DNA of 64,000 nucleotides from Sulfuricurvum sp. (GTDB lineage: Bacteria > Campylobacterota > Campylobacteria > Campylobacterales > Sulfurimonadaceae): the NCBI GenBank assembly GCA_028714915.1, contig JAQTLL010000002.1:124001-188000 (forward strand), in the 5' to 3' direction. Below are positions 1 to 8,820 of the stretch, piece after piece (the first letter of the stretch is position 1; every line of letters starts with the position of its first letter). Below the pieces are notes generated by a model, which had not been told where the DNA came from, did not search any database, and saw only the letters and a list, made by a program, of their open reading frames with translations. The translations under genes were made by a program, and so were the position numbers.

Positions 1-1
1 T

Positions 2-133
2 ACCGCTAAAATTCCGATGGCACGTTTTGGAAATGCTACGGAAGTAGCAGAAGCTACGGCATTTTTACTCAGTGATCACTCAAGTTATATCACTGGTGAG
101 ACTCTTAAAGTTAATGGTGGAATGTATATGTAA
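2..133 (+). CDS. fabG: 3-oxoacyl-ACP reductase, C-terminal end (partial)
   Basis: Only the last 43 codons are present; the gene begins before the window. The tail carries the pattern typical of FabG short-chain dehydrogenases: a proline-methionine-arginine-phenylalanine-glycine stretch, an A-x-A-x-x-F-L-L-S helix, then Y-I-T-G-E-x-L-K-V-N-G-G ending in M-Y-M. FabG reduces 3-oxoacyl-ACP with NADPH in fatty-acid elongation in the cytoplasm. Its position just before acpP and fabF fits. The catalytic Ser/Tyr/Lys lie outside the window, so the call rests on the tail and on context. Confidence 0.85.
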   Translation, partial: TAKIPMARFGNATEVAEATAFLLSDHSSYITGETLKVNGGMYM

Positions 134-138
134 ACCAA

Positions 139-169
139 AACTTAAGGATAAAATTTTCCCTCTTAAGTT
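139..169 (+). terminator. Hairpin between fabG and acpP
   Basis: An 8-base inverted repeat (AACTTAAG / CTTAAGTT) encloses an AT-rich loop. There is no clear U-tract, so it may act as a weak terminator or an mRNA-end stabiliser rather than a strong intrinsic terminator. The acpP promoter follows it directly. Confidence 0.4.
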
Positions 170-177
170 AAATATGC

Positions 178-183
178 TATACT
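178..183 (+). promoter_or_regulatory. Probable -10 box of acpP
   Basis: TATACT preceded by TATGC lies 33 bases before the acpP start. A good -35 box is not evident, as is common in Campylobacterota sigma-70 promoters. An AGGAG ribosome site sits just before the acpP start codon. Confidence 0.5.
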
Positions 184-216
184 TTTACGATTTTATTCAT
201 ATGAACAGGAGCTATT

Positions 217-447
217 ATGGCACTTTTGGAAGACATTAAAGAAGTAGTGGTTGAGCAACTCAGCGTAAACCCAGATGAAGTAAAAGCGGATTCTAAATTC
301 GTAGAAGATCTTGGTGCTGATAGCCTTGATGTTGTTGAATTGGTAATGGCTCTTGAAGAGAAGTTCGATATCGAAATTCCTGATGATGAAGCAGAAAAAA
401 TCCAAACAGTTCAAGATGTAATCAACTACATCGAAGGTAAAAAGTAA
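217..447 (+). CDS. acpP: Acyl carrier protein
   Basis: Carries acyl chains during fatty-acid synthesis as a thioester on 4'-phosphopantetheine. The 76-residue acidic protein has the usual ACP length. Its D-S-L motif places the modified serine at residue 36, followed by the helix V-V-E-L-V-M-A-L-E. It has its own promoter and lies between fabG and fabF, the usual cluster. The ATG start follows a clear AGGAG site. Confidence 0.98.
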   Translation: MALLEDIKEVVVEQLSVNPDEVKADSKFVEDLGADSLDVVELVMALEEKFDIEIPDDEAEKIQTVQDVINYIEGKK

Positions 448-543
448 TCACAAATGCTTCAAGGCCTTTGCCTTGATGATAGTGATTTTAACTGTTGGCT
501 TATACAAGCCATCGCTTAAGACCATTGATACGCAGGAGAAAAT

Positions 544-1767
544 GTGAAACGAGTAGTAGTAACCGGCATGGGGATGATCAACGCATTGGGCCATGATAAA
601 GAGAGTTCTTTCAAGGCTATATGTGAGGGTGAATGCGGTATCGATATGATTACTATTTTCGATGCATCACAACACAGTGTACAAATTGCAGGTGAGGTAA
701 AAGGGTTTGATCCTGAAACCGTAATGCCCCCAAAAGAGGTTAAAAAAGCGGATCGCTTTATTCACTTCGGACTCAAAGCAGCCCAAGAAGCGATGGCAGA
801 TGCAGGATTGAATACAGATATGGATAAAGATCGTTTTGGTATCAGTGCAGCAGCGGGTATCGGTGGATTGGCAGCGATAGAAGCAAGTTCTATTATTTTA
901 GAGACGAAAGGTCCTCGTCGTATTTCTCCATTTTTTATCCCTTCAGCGCTTGTTAATATGCTTGGCGGATTTGTTTCAATTGAGCATGGACTTAAAGGTC
1001 CAAACCTTTCAAGTGTAACGGCATGTGCAGCAGGAACTCATGGAATTAGTGAAGCGGCAAAAACTATAATGGTTGGTGGTGCGGATCAAATGCTTGTTGT
1101 TGCGGCAGAATCAGCAGTTTGTGGTGTCGGTATTGGTGGATTTGCGGCGATGAAAGCTCTCTCAACACGTAATGATGAGCCTAAGAAAGCGTCTCGCCCT
1201 TTTGATGCGGATCGTACAGGATTTGTTATGGGCGAGGGTGCAGCAGCGCTCGTACTTGAAGAGTATGAGAGTGCAGTAGCACGCGGAGCGCGTATTTATG
1301 CAGAGCTTATTGGATTCGGTGAAAGCGGTGATGCTAATCACATTACAACTCCTGCACCCGGTGGTGAGGGTGCAGCGCGTGCGATGAAAGCAGCAATGAA
1401 AATGGCAGGACATCCCAAGGTTGATTACATCAATGCGCATGGAACCAGTACCAAGTACAATGACTGGTATGAGACGATGGCAACCAAAGAGACATTTGGC
1501 GGGATAGAAAATTGCCCTCCGATCAGCTCGACCAAAGGTCAAACAGGACATTGTTTGGGAGCTGCCGGCGGTATTGAAGCGGTTGTAAGTATTATGGCAA
1601 TGCGTGATAGCATTATCCCTCCAACCATCAACTACGAAACACCGGATCCTGATTGTGATTTGGACATTGTCCCTAACGTAGCACGTAAAGCGGAGCTTAA
1701 TGTAGTTATGAGTAATTCATTTGGATTTGGCGGCACCAATGGTGTTGTTATTTTCAAAAAAATCTAA
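544..1767 (+). CDS. fabF: Beta-ketoacyl-ACP synthase II
   Basis: Condenses malonyl-ACP with an acyl chain in fatty-acid elongation. At 407 residues it has the normal FabF length. The Cys-His-His triad is visible: nucleophile Cys161 in T-A-C-A-A-G, His299 in N-A-H-G-T-S-T and His336 in G-Q-T-G-H. The C-terminal F-G-F-G-G-T-N loop is also intact. The start is GTG at 544; the overlapping ATG at 542 is out of frame, and AGGAG lies five bases upstream of the GTG. accA follows after nine bases, so co-transcription is likely. Confidence 0.97.
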   Translation: MKRVVVTGMGMINALGHDKESSFKAICEGECGIDMITIFDASQHSVQIAGEVKGFDPETVMPPKEVKKADRFIHFGLKAAQEAMADAGLNTDMDKDRFGISAAAGIGGLAAIEASSIILETKGPRRISPFFIPSALVNMLGGFVSIEHGLKGPNLSSVTACAAGTHGISEAAKTIMVGGADQMLVVAAESAVCGVGIGGFAAMKALSTRNDEPKKASRPFDADRTGFVMGEGAAALVLEEYESAVARGARIYAELIGFGESGDANHITTPAPGGEGAARAMKAAMKMAGHPKVDYINAHGTSTKYNDWYETMATKETFGGIENCPPISSTKGQTGHCLGAAGGIEAVVSIMAMRDSIIPPTINYETPDPDCDLDIVPNVARKAELNVVMSNSFGFGGTNGVVIFKKI

Positions 1768-1776
1768 GGCACTCTT

Positions 1777-2712
1777 TTGGCTACCTATCTTGATTTTGAA
1801 CAAAAAATTTGCCAAATACAGGAAGAGATTATTGCTGCAGAGGTTCGTTATGACCATCATGCGGTAACAATTCTCAAGCAAGATTTGGATAAAGAAGTTC
1901 AACAAACCTATAGTAACCTTTCCCCATATCAAGAGCTTCAGCTTGCACGCCATCAAGACCGTCCGTATGCATTGGATTACATCAATCTTCTTTTTGATAA
2001 GAAATATGAGCTCCATGGAGATCGTCATTTTCGTGATGATCTCTCTATTATCTGTTATTTGGGGACGATTGGTAATGAGCGGGTTATGATTATCGGTGAA
2101 CAAAAAGGGCGCGGAACAAAAAATAAGCTCAAGCGCAATTTTGGTATGCCAAATCCTGAAGGTTACCGAAAAGCGTTGCGTATGGCGAAGATGGCGGAAA
2201 AGTTTAATATACCTCTTTTGATGCTGATTGACACTCCGGGCGCTTATCCGGGTTTGGGTGCAGAAGAACGCAATCAAAGTGAAGCAATTGCACGTAATTT
2301 ACTCGAACTTTCCAATCTCAATACTATTACTGTCTCTGTTGTTATCGGTGAAGGCGGAAGCGGTGGTGCATTGGCTATTGGTGTTGCCGATCGTCTTGCA
2401 ATGATGCGGTATTCGATTTTTAGTGTTATTTCACCTGAGGGGTGTTCAGCAATTTTGTGGAATGACCCAAGTAAAGTGGAGGCAGCGACCAAAGCACTGA
2501 AAATTACAAGTGAAGATTTAAAATCACTGGATTTGATTGATGATGTCATTGATGAGCCATTAATCGGTGCCCATCGTGATAAAGCGGGAGCGGTCAAAGC
2601 GGTTAAGGACTATTTCCTCTCACAAGTTGAATCGTTACGTAAGCTTAGCGATGCAGAGCGTCTTGAAAAACGATACAACCGTCTTGTCGGTGTTGGTAAA
2701 TACAGCGAATAA
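1777..2712 (+). CDS. accA: Acetyl-CoA carboxylase carboxyltransferase, alpha subunit
   Basis: With AccD this transfers CO2 from carboxybiotin to acetyl-CoA to make malonyl-CoA. The 311-residue protein shows the AccA core: [28 protein letters not shown] and [10 protein letters not shown]. The start is TTG at 1777 with AAGG seven bases upstream; no ATG fits the conserved N-terminus. It lies nine bases after fabF, so the two substrate-supplying steps are probably co-expressed. A structured element follows the stop codon. Confidence 0.96.
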   Translation: MATYLDFEQKICQIQEEIIAAEVRYDHHAVTILKQDLDKEVQQTYSNLSPYQELQLARHQDRPYALDYINLLFDKKYELHGDRHFRDDLSIICYLGTIGNERVMIIGEQKGRGTKNKLKRNFGMPNPEGYRKALRMAKMAEKFNIPLLMLIDTPGAYPGLGAEERNQSEAIARNLLELSNLNTITVSVVIGEGGSGGALAIGVADRLAMMRYSIFSVISPEGCSAILWNDPSKVEAATKALKITSEDLKSLDLIDDVIDEPLIGAHRDKAGAVKAVKDYFLSQVESLRKLSDAERLEKRYNRLVGVGKYSE

Positions 2713-2757
2713 GCAAAGAGGGATAGCTAATAAAGTGCGGCTTGCTGCACATGAGCA

Positions 2758-2820
2758 TTTACCGCTGAGGTAAAACACAGCGTTAGCGTGGTCAAAGTGA
2801 CTTTGTTGCTTTGGCGTATT
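2758..2820 (+). repeat. Two-hairpin element, copy A (after accA)
   Basis: Hairpin 1 is TTTACC (2758-2763) pairing with GGTAAA (2769-2774). A linker with CAGCGTTAGCGTG follows. Hairpin 2 is GTCAAAG (2791-2797) pairing with CTTTGGC (2809-2815), and the stem can extend inward by TGA/TTG. GTAT closes the element. A second copy before prs (8821-8884) keeps the linker and both folds with different stem bases. It lies between the convergent accA and the exonuclease gene. Its function is not recognised. Confidence 0.5.
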
Positions 2821-3579
2821 TTAAATGGTTGGTTTCAACCTCTTCATTCTTGCAGCCTCTTTTGAAAATGCAATCAACTCTTCGGTCGTATGAATATTTT
2901 TAGGAACCATGGGAAGTACTTGTGCTAGGAGCTGTGCCGTGGTGATGGCATCGGAGAGGGCGCGATGATAGGTTGCTTCGCTGTGAAGGTCATACATTTC
3001 ATTTAAATATCTCAACCCATAGCGCTCAGATTCAAATGTTCGCTCCGCTAAATCAATCGTACATAGCTGTCGATTGAGCAATACTCCAAGCCTGACTCGC
3101 TCCATCATGGCAGAGACAAATTTATAATCAAACTTTGCATCATGCCCTACAAAAACAGCATCTCCTAAAAAAAGTCGAAAGTCACTCATCACTTTTGAGA
3201 GAGGGGGAGCATCTATGGTCTGTTCGACGTTTATCCCCGTAATTTCTGCAATTGCATCCGAGATACTGTCACAATACACTAGGCTTTCAAAGGTGTCGAT
3301 AATCTCCCCATTTTGAAATTTCACTGCACCGATTTCAATGATTTGGTGGTGAGCTGTTTTTGAACCGTTTGTCTCAACATCCACGATACAAAAAAGCGTT
3401 TCATTAACAGGAGTAAGAGAAGTTCGGAATTTATAGACCTTTGAATGTAAAATGATGTTCATGCCTTGAGCTTTTAACATTTCAAGTGCAAAATCATCAC
3501 CTACTTTTTCTTCAAACTCTTCTTTTGGAATCCCATTTTTAGAGAGGCGATTAATAATTTTTGGATCCAATGGAATCAT
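2821..3579 (-). CDS. DnaQ-like 3'-5' exonuclease (DEDD family)
   Basis: Probable single-strand 3'-5' exonuclease related to the DNA polymerase III epsilon subunit. The exonuclease domain begins near residue 62 with V-D-V-E-T (Asp67, Glu69). It continues with an F-V-G-H-D-A-K-F-D segment (ExoII) and H-R-A-L-S-D-A (ExoIII), so the catalytic acids and the histidine are present. About 60 N-terminal residues do not belong to the nuclease fold and are not recognised. It is the last gene of a minus-strand run and overlaps trpF by four bases. It may be the replicative proofreader or an accessory repair nuclease; the sequence does not decide. Confidence 0.85.
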   Translation of the reverse strand: MIPLDPKIINRLSKNGIPKEEFEEKVGDDFALEMLKAQGMNIILHSKVYKFRTSLTPVNETLFCIVDVETNGSKTAHHQIIEIGAVKFQNGEIIDTFESLVYCDSISDAIAEITGINVEQTIDAPPLSKVMSDFRLFLGDAVFVGHDAKFDYKFVSAMMERVRLGVLLNRQLCTIDLAERTFESERYGLRYLNEMYDLHSEATYHRALSDAITTAQLLAQVLPMVPKNIHTTEELIAFSKEAARMKRLKPTI

Positions 3580-4163
3580 GATTTTGCCCGTGTGATAAAA
3601 TCGAATACTTTTTGGTGATCTTTTTTTCCGTGAGATAATTCAACACCGCTGCTCACATCCACACTATAGAAGCCGTACTCTTTGAGCGAAGTGATATTTT
3701 CAGGATCAAGCCCGCCTGCGAGGATAATCTTAGAACAATCAAGCCCATTGAACCATTCGATATTAAGACGCTTCCCGCTTCCTCCATAGCTTTCACAGTA
3801 GGCATCAATGAGACGATATTCGTCTGCATAGCGCAGAATATCTTCACGGTTTTTGGCTCGGATCACTTTGAGAGAGGGGAAATGCAATGAAGTATAAAAA
3901 TTATCACTGACGTCGAAATGAATTTGAGCCAGCGTGCATCCTGTTTCTAAGCATAAGGATTGAATATGTTCAGATGTTTCATTGACAAAGAGAGCAACTT
4001 TTTCAACAAAAGGGGGAAGTTTAGCAATAATAGTTTGGGCGTCATGAGGTGTAATATATCGGGGAGATTCAGGATAAAAGACAAATCCGAGGGCGTCCGC
4101 TCCTGCATTAATTGCGTTTAGTGCATCCTCAAGATTAGTAATACCGCAGATCTTTACTTTCAT
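3576..4163 (-). CDS. trpF: Phosphoribosylanthranilate isomerase
   Basis: Converts N-(5'-phosphoribosyl)-anthranilate to the ribulose form in tryptophan synthesis. The 195-residue TIM barrel begins with K-V-K-I-C-G-I-T, where Cys6 is the usual catalytic cysteine. Near the end it has L-A-G-G-L-D-P-E-N and D-V-S-S-G-V-E with the catalytic aspartate. It overlaps both neighbours by four bases and is translationally coupled to rpe. The other trp genes are not in the window. Confidence 0.96.
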   Translation of the reverse strand: MKVKICGITNLEDALNAINAGADALGFVFYPESPRYITPHDAQTIIAKLPPFVEKVALFVNETSEHIQSLCLETGCTLAQIHFDVSDNFYTSLHFPSLKVIRAKNREDILRYADEYRLIDAYCESYGGSGKRLNIEWFNGLDCSKIILAGGLDPENITSLKEYGFYSVDVSSGVELSHGKKDHQKVFDFITRAKS

Positions 4164-4801
4164 ACGCGAAGGCTGTCGATAGCCGTTTTATAATCATCAG
4201 CGCCAAAAACATAACTTCCTGCTACACACACATCCACACCTGCTTCTTTGAGCTGTTGGATGTTTGAACTTCCTACCCCACCATCGATTTCAATAAGACA
4301 GTTGGGATTGATGGTATCACGTAAAACTTTAAGCCGTTTAATTTTTTCAACGACGGTGGGAATAAACTTTTGACCGCCGAATCCTGGGTTGACAGACATA
4401 ACCAGAACCATATCCAAATCCTCCAAGAGATACTCGATCGCCTCAGCAGGGGTATGGGGATTGAGAACGATGGCAGGTTTAATACCCAGTGAGCGAATAT
4501 ATTGGATGAGACGATGAGGATTTTTTTCCTCTTCGATATGGAAGGAGATATATTGGGGGTTCAGAGGGGCAAAGAGATCGACAAAAAAGGTATTGTTTTG
4601 AACCATAAGATGAATATCGAGAGGTTTGGTAGCGGCAGCTGCAATAGCACTGACAACGACAGGCCCAAGAGTAATGTTCGGAACAAAATGTCCATCCATC
4701 ACATCGATGTGGACTAAATCGCATCCTGCATCACAGATGGCACGAACATCACGGGCAAGATTGCCAAAATCGGCAGAAAGGATACTAGGTGCAACGAGCA
4801 T
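4160..4801 (-). CDS. rpe: Ribulose-phosphate 3-epimerase
   Basis: Interconverts ribulose 5-phosphate and xylulose 5-phosphate in the pentose phosphate pathway or Calvin cycle. The 213-residue barrel has S-I-L-S-A-D-F near the N-terminus, H-I-D-V-M-D-G-H-F-V-P-N (residues 31-42) and M-S-V-N-P-G-F-G-G-Q. The metal-binding histidines and aspartates lie in these motifs. Coupled to trpF by a four-base overlap. Confidence 0.97.
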   Translation of the reverse strand: MLVAPSILSADFGNLARDVRAICDAGCDLVHIDVMDGHFVPNITLGPVVVSAIAAAATKPLDIHLMVQNNTFFVDLFAPLNPQYISFHIEEEKNPHRLIQYIRSLGIKPAIVLNPHTPAEAIEYLLEDLDMVLVMSVNPGFGGQKFIPTVVEKIKRLKVLRDTINPNCLIEIDGGVGSSNIQQLKEAGVDVCVAGSYVFGADDYKTAIDSLRV

Positions 4802-4843
4802 AGTTTAAACCTTCATTATTTTTTTGACATTCTAGCGAAAAAG

Positions 4844-6238
4844 TCAGCGTGTTAGGAAAAAGATAAAATCTTGCCCTTCAAAACTTAAATCTACTTGAAC
4901 TCCTTTTTTGTCTTGGGCAATTTCAAGAAGAGTTTTGACATCAGCATACGTTCTGGGCAACGTAATGTCAAGACGTTTCTTATTCTCAGAGAGAAGTACT
5001 TTTGCACGTCCGCCGATAATGTTGACAAACTCAGCCAAGGAGTCGAGGATATCTTCATCGGTAATATTAGAATCTCCGATAAGAAGTTCACACGCTTTTT
5101 TGGCAATAGCACGAGGAAAAACAAGGATGATCAATCCATCAATATCTCCATAAAAACCGATAGAACTTGCTACTTGATCGGTAGAATCTGAAACAGTAAG
5201 GGTTTGAATTTTTACGGAGCTTTTGGTTGCTTCAGCATTGGTCATCATAGCAATCGTAGAGACGGTAGCGTCAATAAAATGGGTAAGCTCATTGACAAGA
5301 GCTTTATTTAGGGAGCGATGCTGTTTCGCTGTTGCTCCGCCTCCGCCACCAAGATCGCTTAATAGCTCTTTATTTTTGAGGATGTCTTCCATATTGTCAA
5401 AAAAGAGTATTCCTGCATCTTCGAGATCATTTTTAAAGGCTTCAGGTGTTTTTTCGAAAGTTAGCCCTACAAAGCAGATTGTTGCGTTGTATTCAGCTCC
5501 GGCTGAAGCTAATTTTGTGAAAAAATTGAGAGCATGGATATTCATCGAAACAACTTTGTAGGCATCAAAGATAAATAGCCGAAATCCAACATTCAGCGAA
5601 TTATTGTGATAAGCGATATTAAATGTATTGCTGATTTCAGCATCCAAAAAATTGGAGATGGTATAAATAATCGCGTTACCCGTGACACGAGTGGCTATTT
5701 TTTGTCCAAAATATCCCAAATAGGTATCTTCAATAACAGCATAATAGAGATCGAGATGTTGTTTCTTCTCTTCAAATTCGTGTAAACTTTGAGCAATGAC
5801 GGGATTGTGTCCATAATCAAACAGCTCAATAGCCATAGCGGAGCGTTGAGAATGGTCTGTATTGTAAAGTAAAACTGTCTTGGATTCACTTTTATTGCTG
5901 GAGACAAAGAGTTCGGCTATTTTTTCACTTTTAAATAAAGAGAAGCTTAGCTCATCTCCATAAAAGGTATTGATTGCTTTAAATTTTGTATGATCATAAT
6001 CGCAAAATCCAACAACGATATGTTTTTGAATACGTATATTGGTTAAGAGACGAACAAAAGTATCAAGACCATTTTTATTAAAGAAAATCACTTTTTTGAG
6101 AGATACCAGCAACATGTCTATATTAAGACTTTCGGTTGCTTTGATGTCATCTATGGTTAAAAAAGAGGGGGCATTATTCCCATCCAAAAAACCTTGAAGA
6201 TGAAAAATTCCAATACGTCCTTTCACTACGGCGCGCAT
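4844..6238 (-). CDS. STAS-like/CheX-like regulatory protein
   Basis: Protein of 464 residues. The first 100 residues look like a STAS/anti-sigma-antagonist fold. The middle third is a second alpha/beta domain that is not firmly recognised. The last 130 residues resemble CheX/CheC-type phosphatases of CheY: the key E-F-V-N (Glu403, Asn406) is followed by I-I-G-G-R-A-K and later I-T-L-P-R. This suggests dephosphorylation of a response regulator, perhaps in chemotaxis. It lies two bases after an HDOD gene, so the pair probably works together. The domain order is an inference from visual motifs only. Confidence 0.65.
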   Translation of the reverse strand: MRAVVKGRIGIFHLQGFLDGNNAPSFLTIDDIKATESLNIDMLLVSLKKVIFFNKNGLDTFVRLLTNIRIQKHIVVGFCDYDHTKFKAINTFYGDELSFSLFKSEKIAELFVSSNKSESKTVLLYNTDHSQRSAMAIELFDYGHNPVIAQSLHEFEEKKQHLDLYYAVIEDTYLGYFGQKIATRVTGNAIIYTISNFLDAEISNTFNIAYHNNSLNVGFRLFIFDAYKVVSMNIHALNFFTKLASAGAEYNATICFVGLTFEKTPEAFKNDLEDAGILFFDNMEDILKNKELLSDLGGGGGATAKQHRSLNKALVNELTHFIDATVSTIAMMTNAEATKSSVKIQTLTVSDSTDQVASSIGFYGDIDGLIILVFPRAIAKKACELLIGDSNITDEDILDSLAEFVNIIGGRAKVLLSENKKRLDITLPRTYADVKTLLEIAQDKKGVQVDLSFEGQDFIFFLTR

Positions 6239-6240
6239 GG

Positions 6241-7032
6241 TTATGCCATCACTTGCATAAAGGGTTCGTAAATATCGTGAACGAAATCGATTTGGAAATC
6301 GATAAATTCATTGAGTCCGGCACTCACATAAACACTTTGACTGAGTTCATAAAAAAGAAGTAAATGCATCCATTGAGCCAGTATTTTTTCCTCAGTGCTT
6401 AAAGTGTTTCGCAGTCCGGATGCACCTTGAATAAGAGTAACTGTTTTCTCGCTCATCTCCCACATGTGTGCAATTTCTGCTGCAAGGTCAAAAAGATCAC
6501 GACCGCTGAGCCGCTTTAATATGGTATTAAAATCAAGTGCTTTAACGCTGCGAAGTTGCGTAACTTCAGCTTTTCTGGAGGCAAAAAGAGATTCACAAAC
6601 AATTATAGTAGCGGGGATAAGAGAAATGGCACTTTGAATCTCTTTATCATCGATATTAAGATGAAGCAAAATTTTCTCCCAGTATTTACTCAATGACGCT
6701 TGCAAATAGTAGAACTGGTGATCGGTGAGGGCAAATAATTCCCATTTTTTTGGTGTGAGCAGACTCAATAAATAGTTATAAAGGGTTTGAACCGTTGCAC
6801 TGACACCAAGAATACTAAAAATTTGACTGACATCACTCACTTCATTTTTAAATCCATAGAGAGGACGATTAACTAATATTTTTAGATAATGACGAAGAGC
6901 CGGATCTTCAGAGGCGTATTTCGCTGCTTTGGTTAGATCCCCACTCCGAGCGTAATTCAGTGCCTGACGTACAACAGCAGGGGCGGGCGGGATGCTTTGA
7001 ATATAAAGGGTTACTTCTTCTGATGTTATCAC
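6241..7032 (-). CDS. HDOD-domain signalling protein
   Basis: Protein of 263 residues matching the HDOD pattern: I-P-P-A-P near residue 15, a D-L-x-x-A-A helix, D-P-A-L-R, then I-F-S-I-L-G-V. HDOD domains are non-catalytic relatives of HD phosphohydrolases and occur in bacterial signalling proteins. It heads the minus-strand run and is followed two bases later by the CheX-like gene. Partner and output are unknown. Confidence 0.7.
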   Translation of the reverse strand: MITSEEVTLYIQSIPPAPAVVRQALNYARSGDLTKAAKYASEDPALRHYLKILVNRPLYGFKNEVSDVSQIFSILGVSATVQTLYNYLLSLLTPKKWELFALTDHQFYYLQASLSKYWEKILLHLNIDDKEIQSAISLIPATIIVCESLFASRKAEVTQLRSVKALDFNTILKRLSGRDLFDLAAEIAHMWEMSEKTVTLIQGASGLRNTLSTEEKILAQWMHLLLFYELSQSVYVSAGLNEFIDFQIDFVHDIYEPFMQVMA

Positions 7033-7176
7033 GGCAGCGTATATCCAATGTTTTTCTCAATTGTAGTACTTCTTGGTTAAAGAGAACTTTAGCGGAATAA
7101 AAAGTAGTTGCTTAAGGTAAACTTTGGGTTCATTGAGGTAGAATTCGCAACCTAAATTTACGCAAGGAGCCTCAAG

Positions 7177-7365
7177 ATGGCAAGAAGATGTGCTATTAGT
7201 GGTAAAGGCCCAATGAGCGGGAACAACGTTTCTCACGCGAAAAACAGAACAAAACGCCGTTTTTTACCAAATCTTCGTACTGTACGTGTTACACTTGAAG
7301 ACGGTACAACGAAAAAATTGAAAATTGCTGCTTCTGAGCTTCGTACCCTTAAAAAAGATTCGTAA
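7177..7365 (+). CDS. rpmB: 50S ribosomal protein L28
   Basis: Small basic protein of 62 residues, part of the large ribosomal subunit. It begins [12 protein letters not shown] and continues [13 protein letters not shown], the L28 signature. The ATG is preceded by an AAGGAG site. It is monocistronic, with a possible TAGAAT -10 box at 7139-7144. Confidence 0.97.
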   Translation: MARRCAISGKGPMSGNNVSHAKNRTKRRFLPNLRTVRVTLEDGTTKKLKIAASELRTLKKDS

Positions 7366-7390
7366 CCCCGCACATAGTGCCCTCGACTTT

Positions 7391-7405
7391 CGGGAGTTTC
7401 TCCCG
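7391..7405 (+). terminator. Possible terminator after rpmB
   Basis: CGGGAG and CTCCCG form a six-base stem with a three-base loop. A T-rich tract with interruptions starts about 15 bases further on. The tract is distant, so termination strength is uncertain. Confidence 0.4.
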
Positions 7406-7479
7406 ATTGACTCTCTTTATTCTTTTTTAACTCCCTTTTGAAATTCATCCCTTTTAACCTTCTTCTAGGCTTCAGTGTT

Positions 7480-7485
7480 TATAAT
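7480..7485 (+). promoter_or_regulatory. Probable -10 box of argJ
   Basis: A TATAAT hexamer lies 29 bases before the argJ start. A TTGGAG ribosome site follows at the proper distance from the ATG. Confidence 0.55.
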
Positions 7486-7514
7486 AATGCAGTTTATTTT
7501 TTGGAGATTTTTTA

Positions 7515-8702
7515 ATGTTTACACTTAAAAATATGGATGGCGGAGTGTGTGCTGCAAATGGTTTTTATGCTGATGGAATTTCTATTGGTCTGAAAAAAGA
7601 AGGGGCACGCGATATTGCTTTTATCTATTCAGATGCCCTTTGTGTGAATGCCTCCGTTTTTACGACGAATAAAATGACAGCAGCGCCGATACGCCATTTT
7701 CGTCAAAAAGGAAATTTTGAGGGAAATTTTGTCTTGATTAATTCCAAAAATGCGAATGCTATGACAGGCAGTGCCGGGATTGAGGATATTGATGAAGTTC
7801 TTGCCGCACTTCAAGGAGTGTTTCCTCAAATACAAAATCCTGTGATGAGTTCTACGGGAGTTATCGGTGTGCGTCTTCCGAAGGCAAAAATTATTGAGGG
7901 CGCTTTGAATTTTGATCTCACCCGACGGGATGGTATGGCGGCATCGGAGGCGATTATGACTACGGACACGTTTGCCAAACGTATCGCTTATGAGGTCACT
8001 CTTGAAAACGGCACATCGTTTCGCATCGGTGCAATGGCCAAGGGGGCAGGGATGATTAATCCTGCCATGGCGACGATGCTGTGTTTTATCACGACCGATG
8101 CAGCAGTGGATAAGGCGACGATGCAAACAATGTTGGATGAGTGTACTCGCACAACATTTAATGCGGCAAGTGTGGATGGGGACACCTCGACAAATGATAC
8201 CGTTTTAGTGATGGCAAATGGACAAAGCGGTGTGTTCCATGCAGAGGGATTCAAAGAAGCATTGGGGAAAATCATGCTCTTTTTAGCCAAAGAGATGGTG
8301 CGTGACGGTGAAGGGGCTACAAAGTTGGTGACCTACAAAGTGACAGGGGCAATGGATGAGTATGAGGCAGAAGTTGCAGCCAAAGCACTCTCTAATTCTT
8401 TGCTTGTCAAAACAGCTCTTTTTGGGCAAGACCCCAACTGGGGACGTATCGCCTCAACCGTGGGTGCAAGCGGTGTAATGTGCGATGAGGCAACTTTGAG
8501 TATTTGGTTTGATGAAGTGTGTGTGTACCAAAAAGGGGAACTTCTTTTTGACGAAAAGCTCGAACCCTTTGCAGCGGCAGTGATGCAAAAGCCGACGTTT
8601 ACCATCCATTGCGATATTGGTCAAGGTGAGGGTGAATTTATTGCCTACGGGTGTGATTTGGGACACGAATATGTCAAAATTAATGCCGATTATCGCACCT
8701 AA
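7515..8702 (+). CDS. argJ: Bifunctional ornithine acetyltransferase / N-acetylglutamate synthase
   Basis: Transfers acetyl between N-acetylornithine and glutamate in the cyclic arginine pathway. The precursor of 395 residues has the family's usual length and contains the self-cleavage site K-G-A-G-M-I-N-P-A-M-A-T-M-L, with Thr187 as the expected nucleophile that starts the beta chain. D-G-D-T-S-T-N-D-T and G-Q-D-P-N-W-G-R are also intact. Monocistronic, with its own promoter. An inverted repeat directly follows the stop. Confidence 0.96.
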   Translation: MFTLKNMDGGVCAANGFYADGISIGLKKEGARDIAFIYSDALCVNASVFTTNKMTAAPIRHFRQKGNFEGNFVLINSKNANAMTGSAGIEDIDEVLAALQGVFPQIQNPVMSSTGVIGVRLPKAKIIEGALNFDLTRRDGMAASEAIMTTDTFAKRIAYEVTLENGTSFRIGAMAKGAGMINPAMATMLCFITTDAAVDKATMQTMLDECTRTTFNAASVDGDTSTNDTVLVMANGQSGVFHAEGFKEALGKIMLFLAKEMVRDGEGATKLVTYKVTGAMDEYEAEVAAKALSNSLLVKTALFGQDPNWGRIASTVGASGVMCDEATLSIWFDEVCVYQKGELLFDEKLEPFAAAVMQKPTFTIHCDIGQGEGEFIAYGCDLGHEYVKINADYRT

Positions 8703-8710
8703 AACTTTTT

Positions 8711-8737
8711 GTCATTCCCAACTTGATTGGGAATGAC
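8711..8737 (+). repeat. Intergenic inverted repeat, copy 1
   Basis: A perfect ten-base inverted repeat (GTCATTCCCA / TGGGAATGAC) flanks ACTTGAT. It is one of six related copies in the window, mostly directly after a plus-strand stop codon. It lies nine bases after argJ and could end or protect its transcript. Confidence 0.75.
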
Positions 8738-8774
8738 GACTCTTCGTATTATCTCTCACTAAGTCTCCTATTGC

Positions 8775-8780
8775 TATAAT
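8775..8780 (+). promoter_or_regulatory. Probable -10 box of prs
   Basis: TATAAT followed by CGCGCC; the same TATAATCGCGCC string occurs before the ABC-F gene at 25356. It lies 123 bases before prs, so the transcript would have a leader of about 110-115 bases containing the two-hairpin element. Confidence 0.55.
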
Positions 8781-8820
8781 CGCGCCTATAATAACCAAAA
8801 AATAAATCGCAAGTGATTTT

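Noticed and set aside
1717-2277. A 186-codon open frame antisense to fabF/accA
   Set aside because: It covers the accA core in reverse; no motif, no start signal, and accA is certain.
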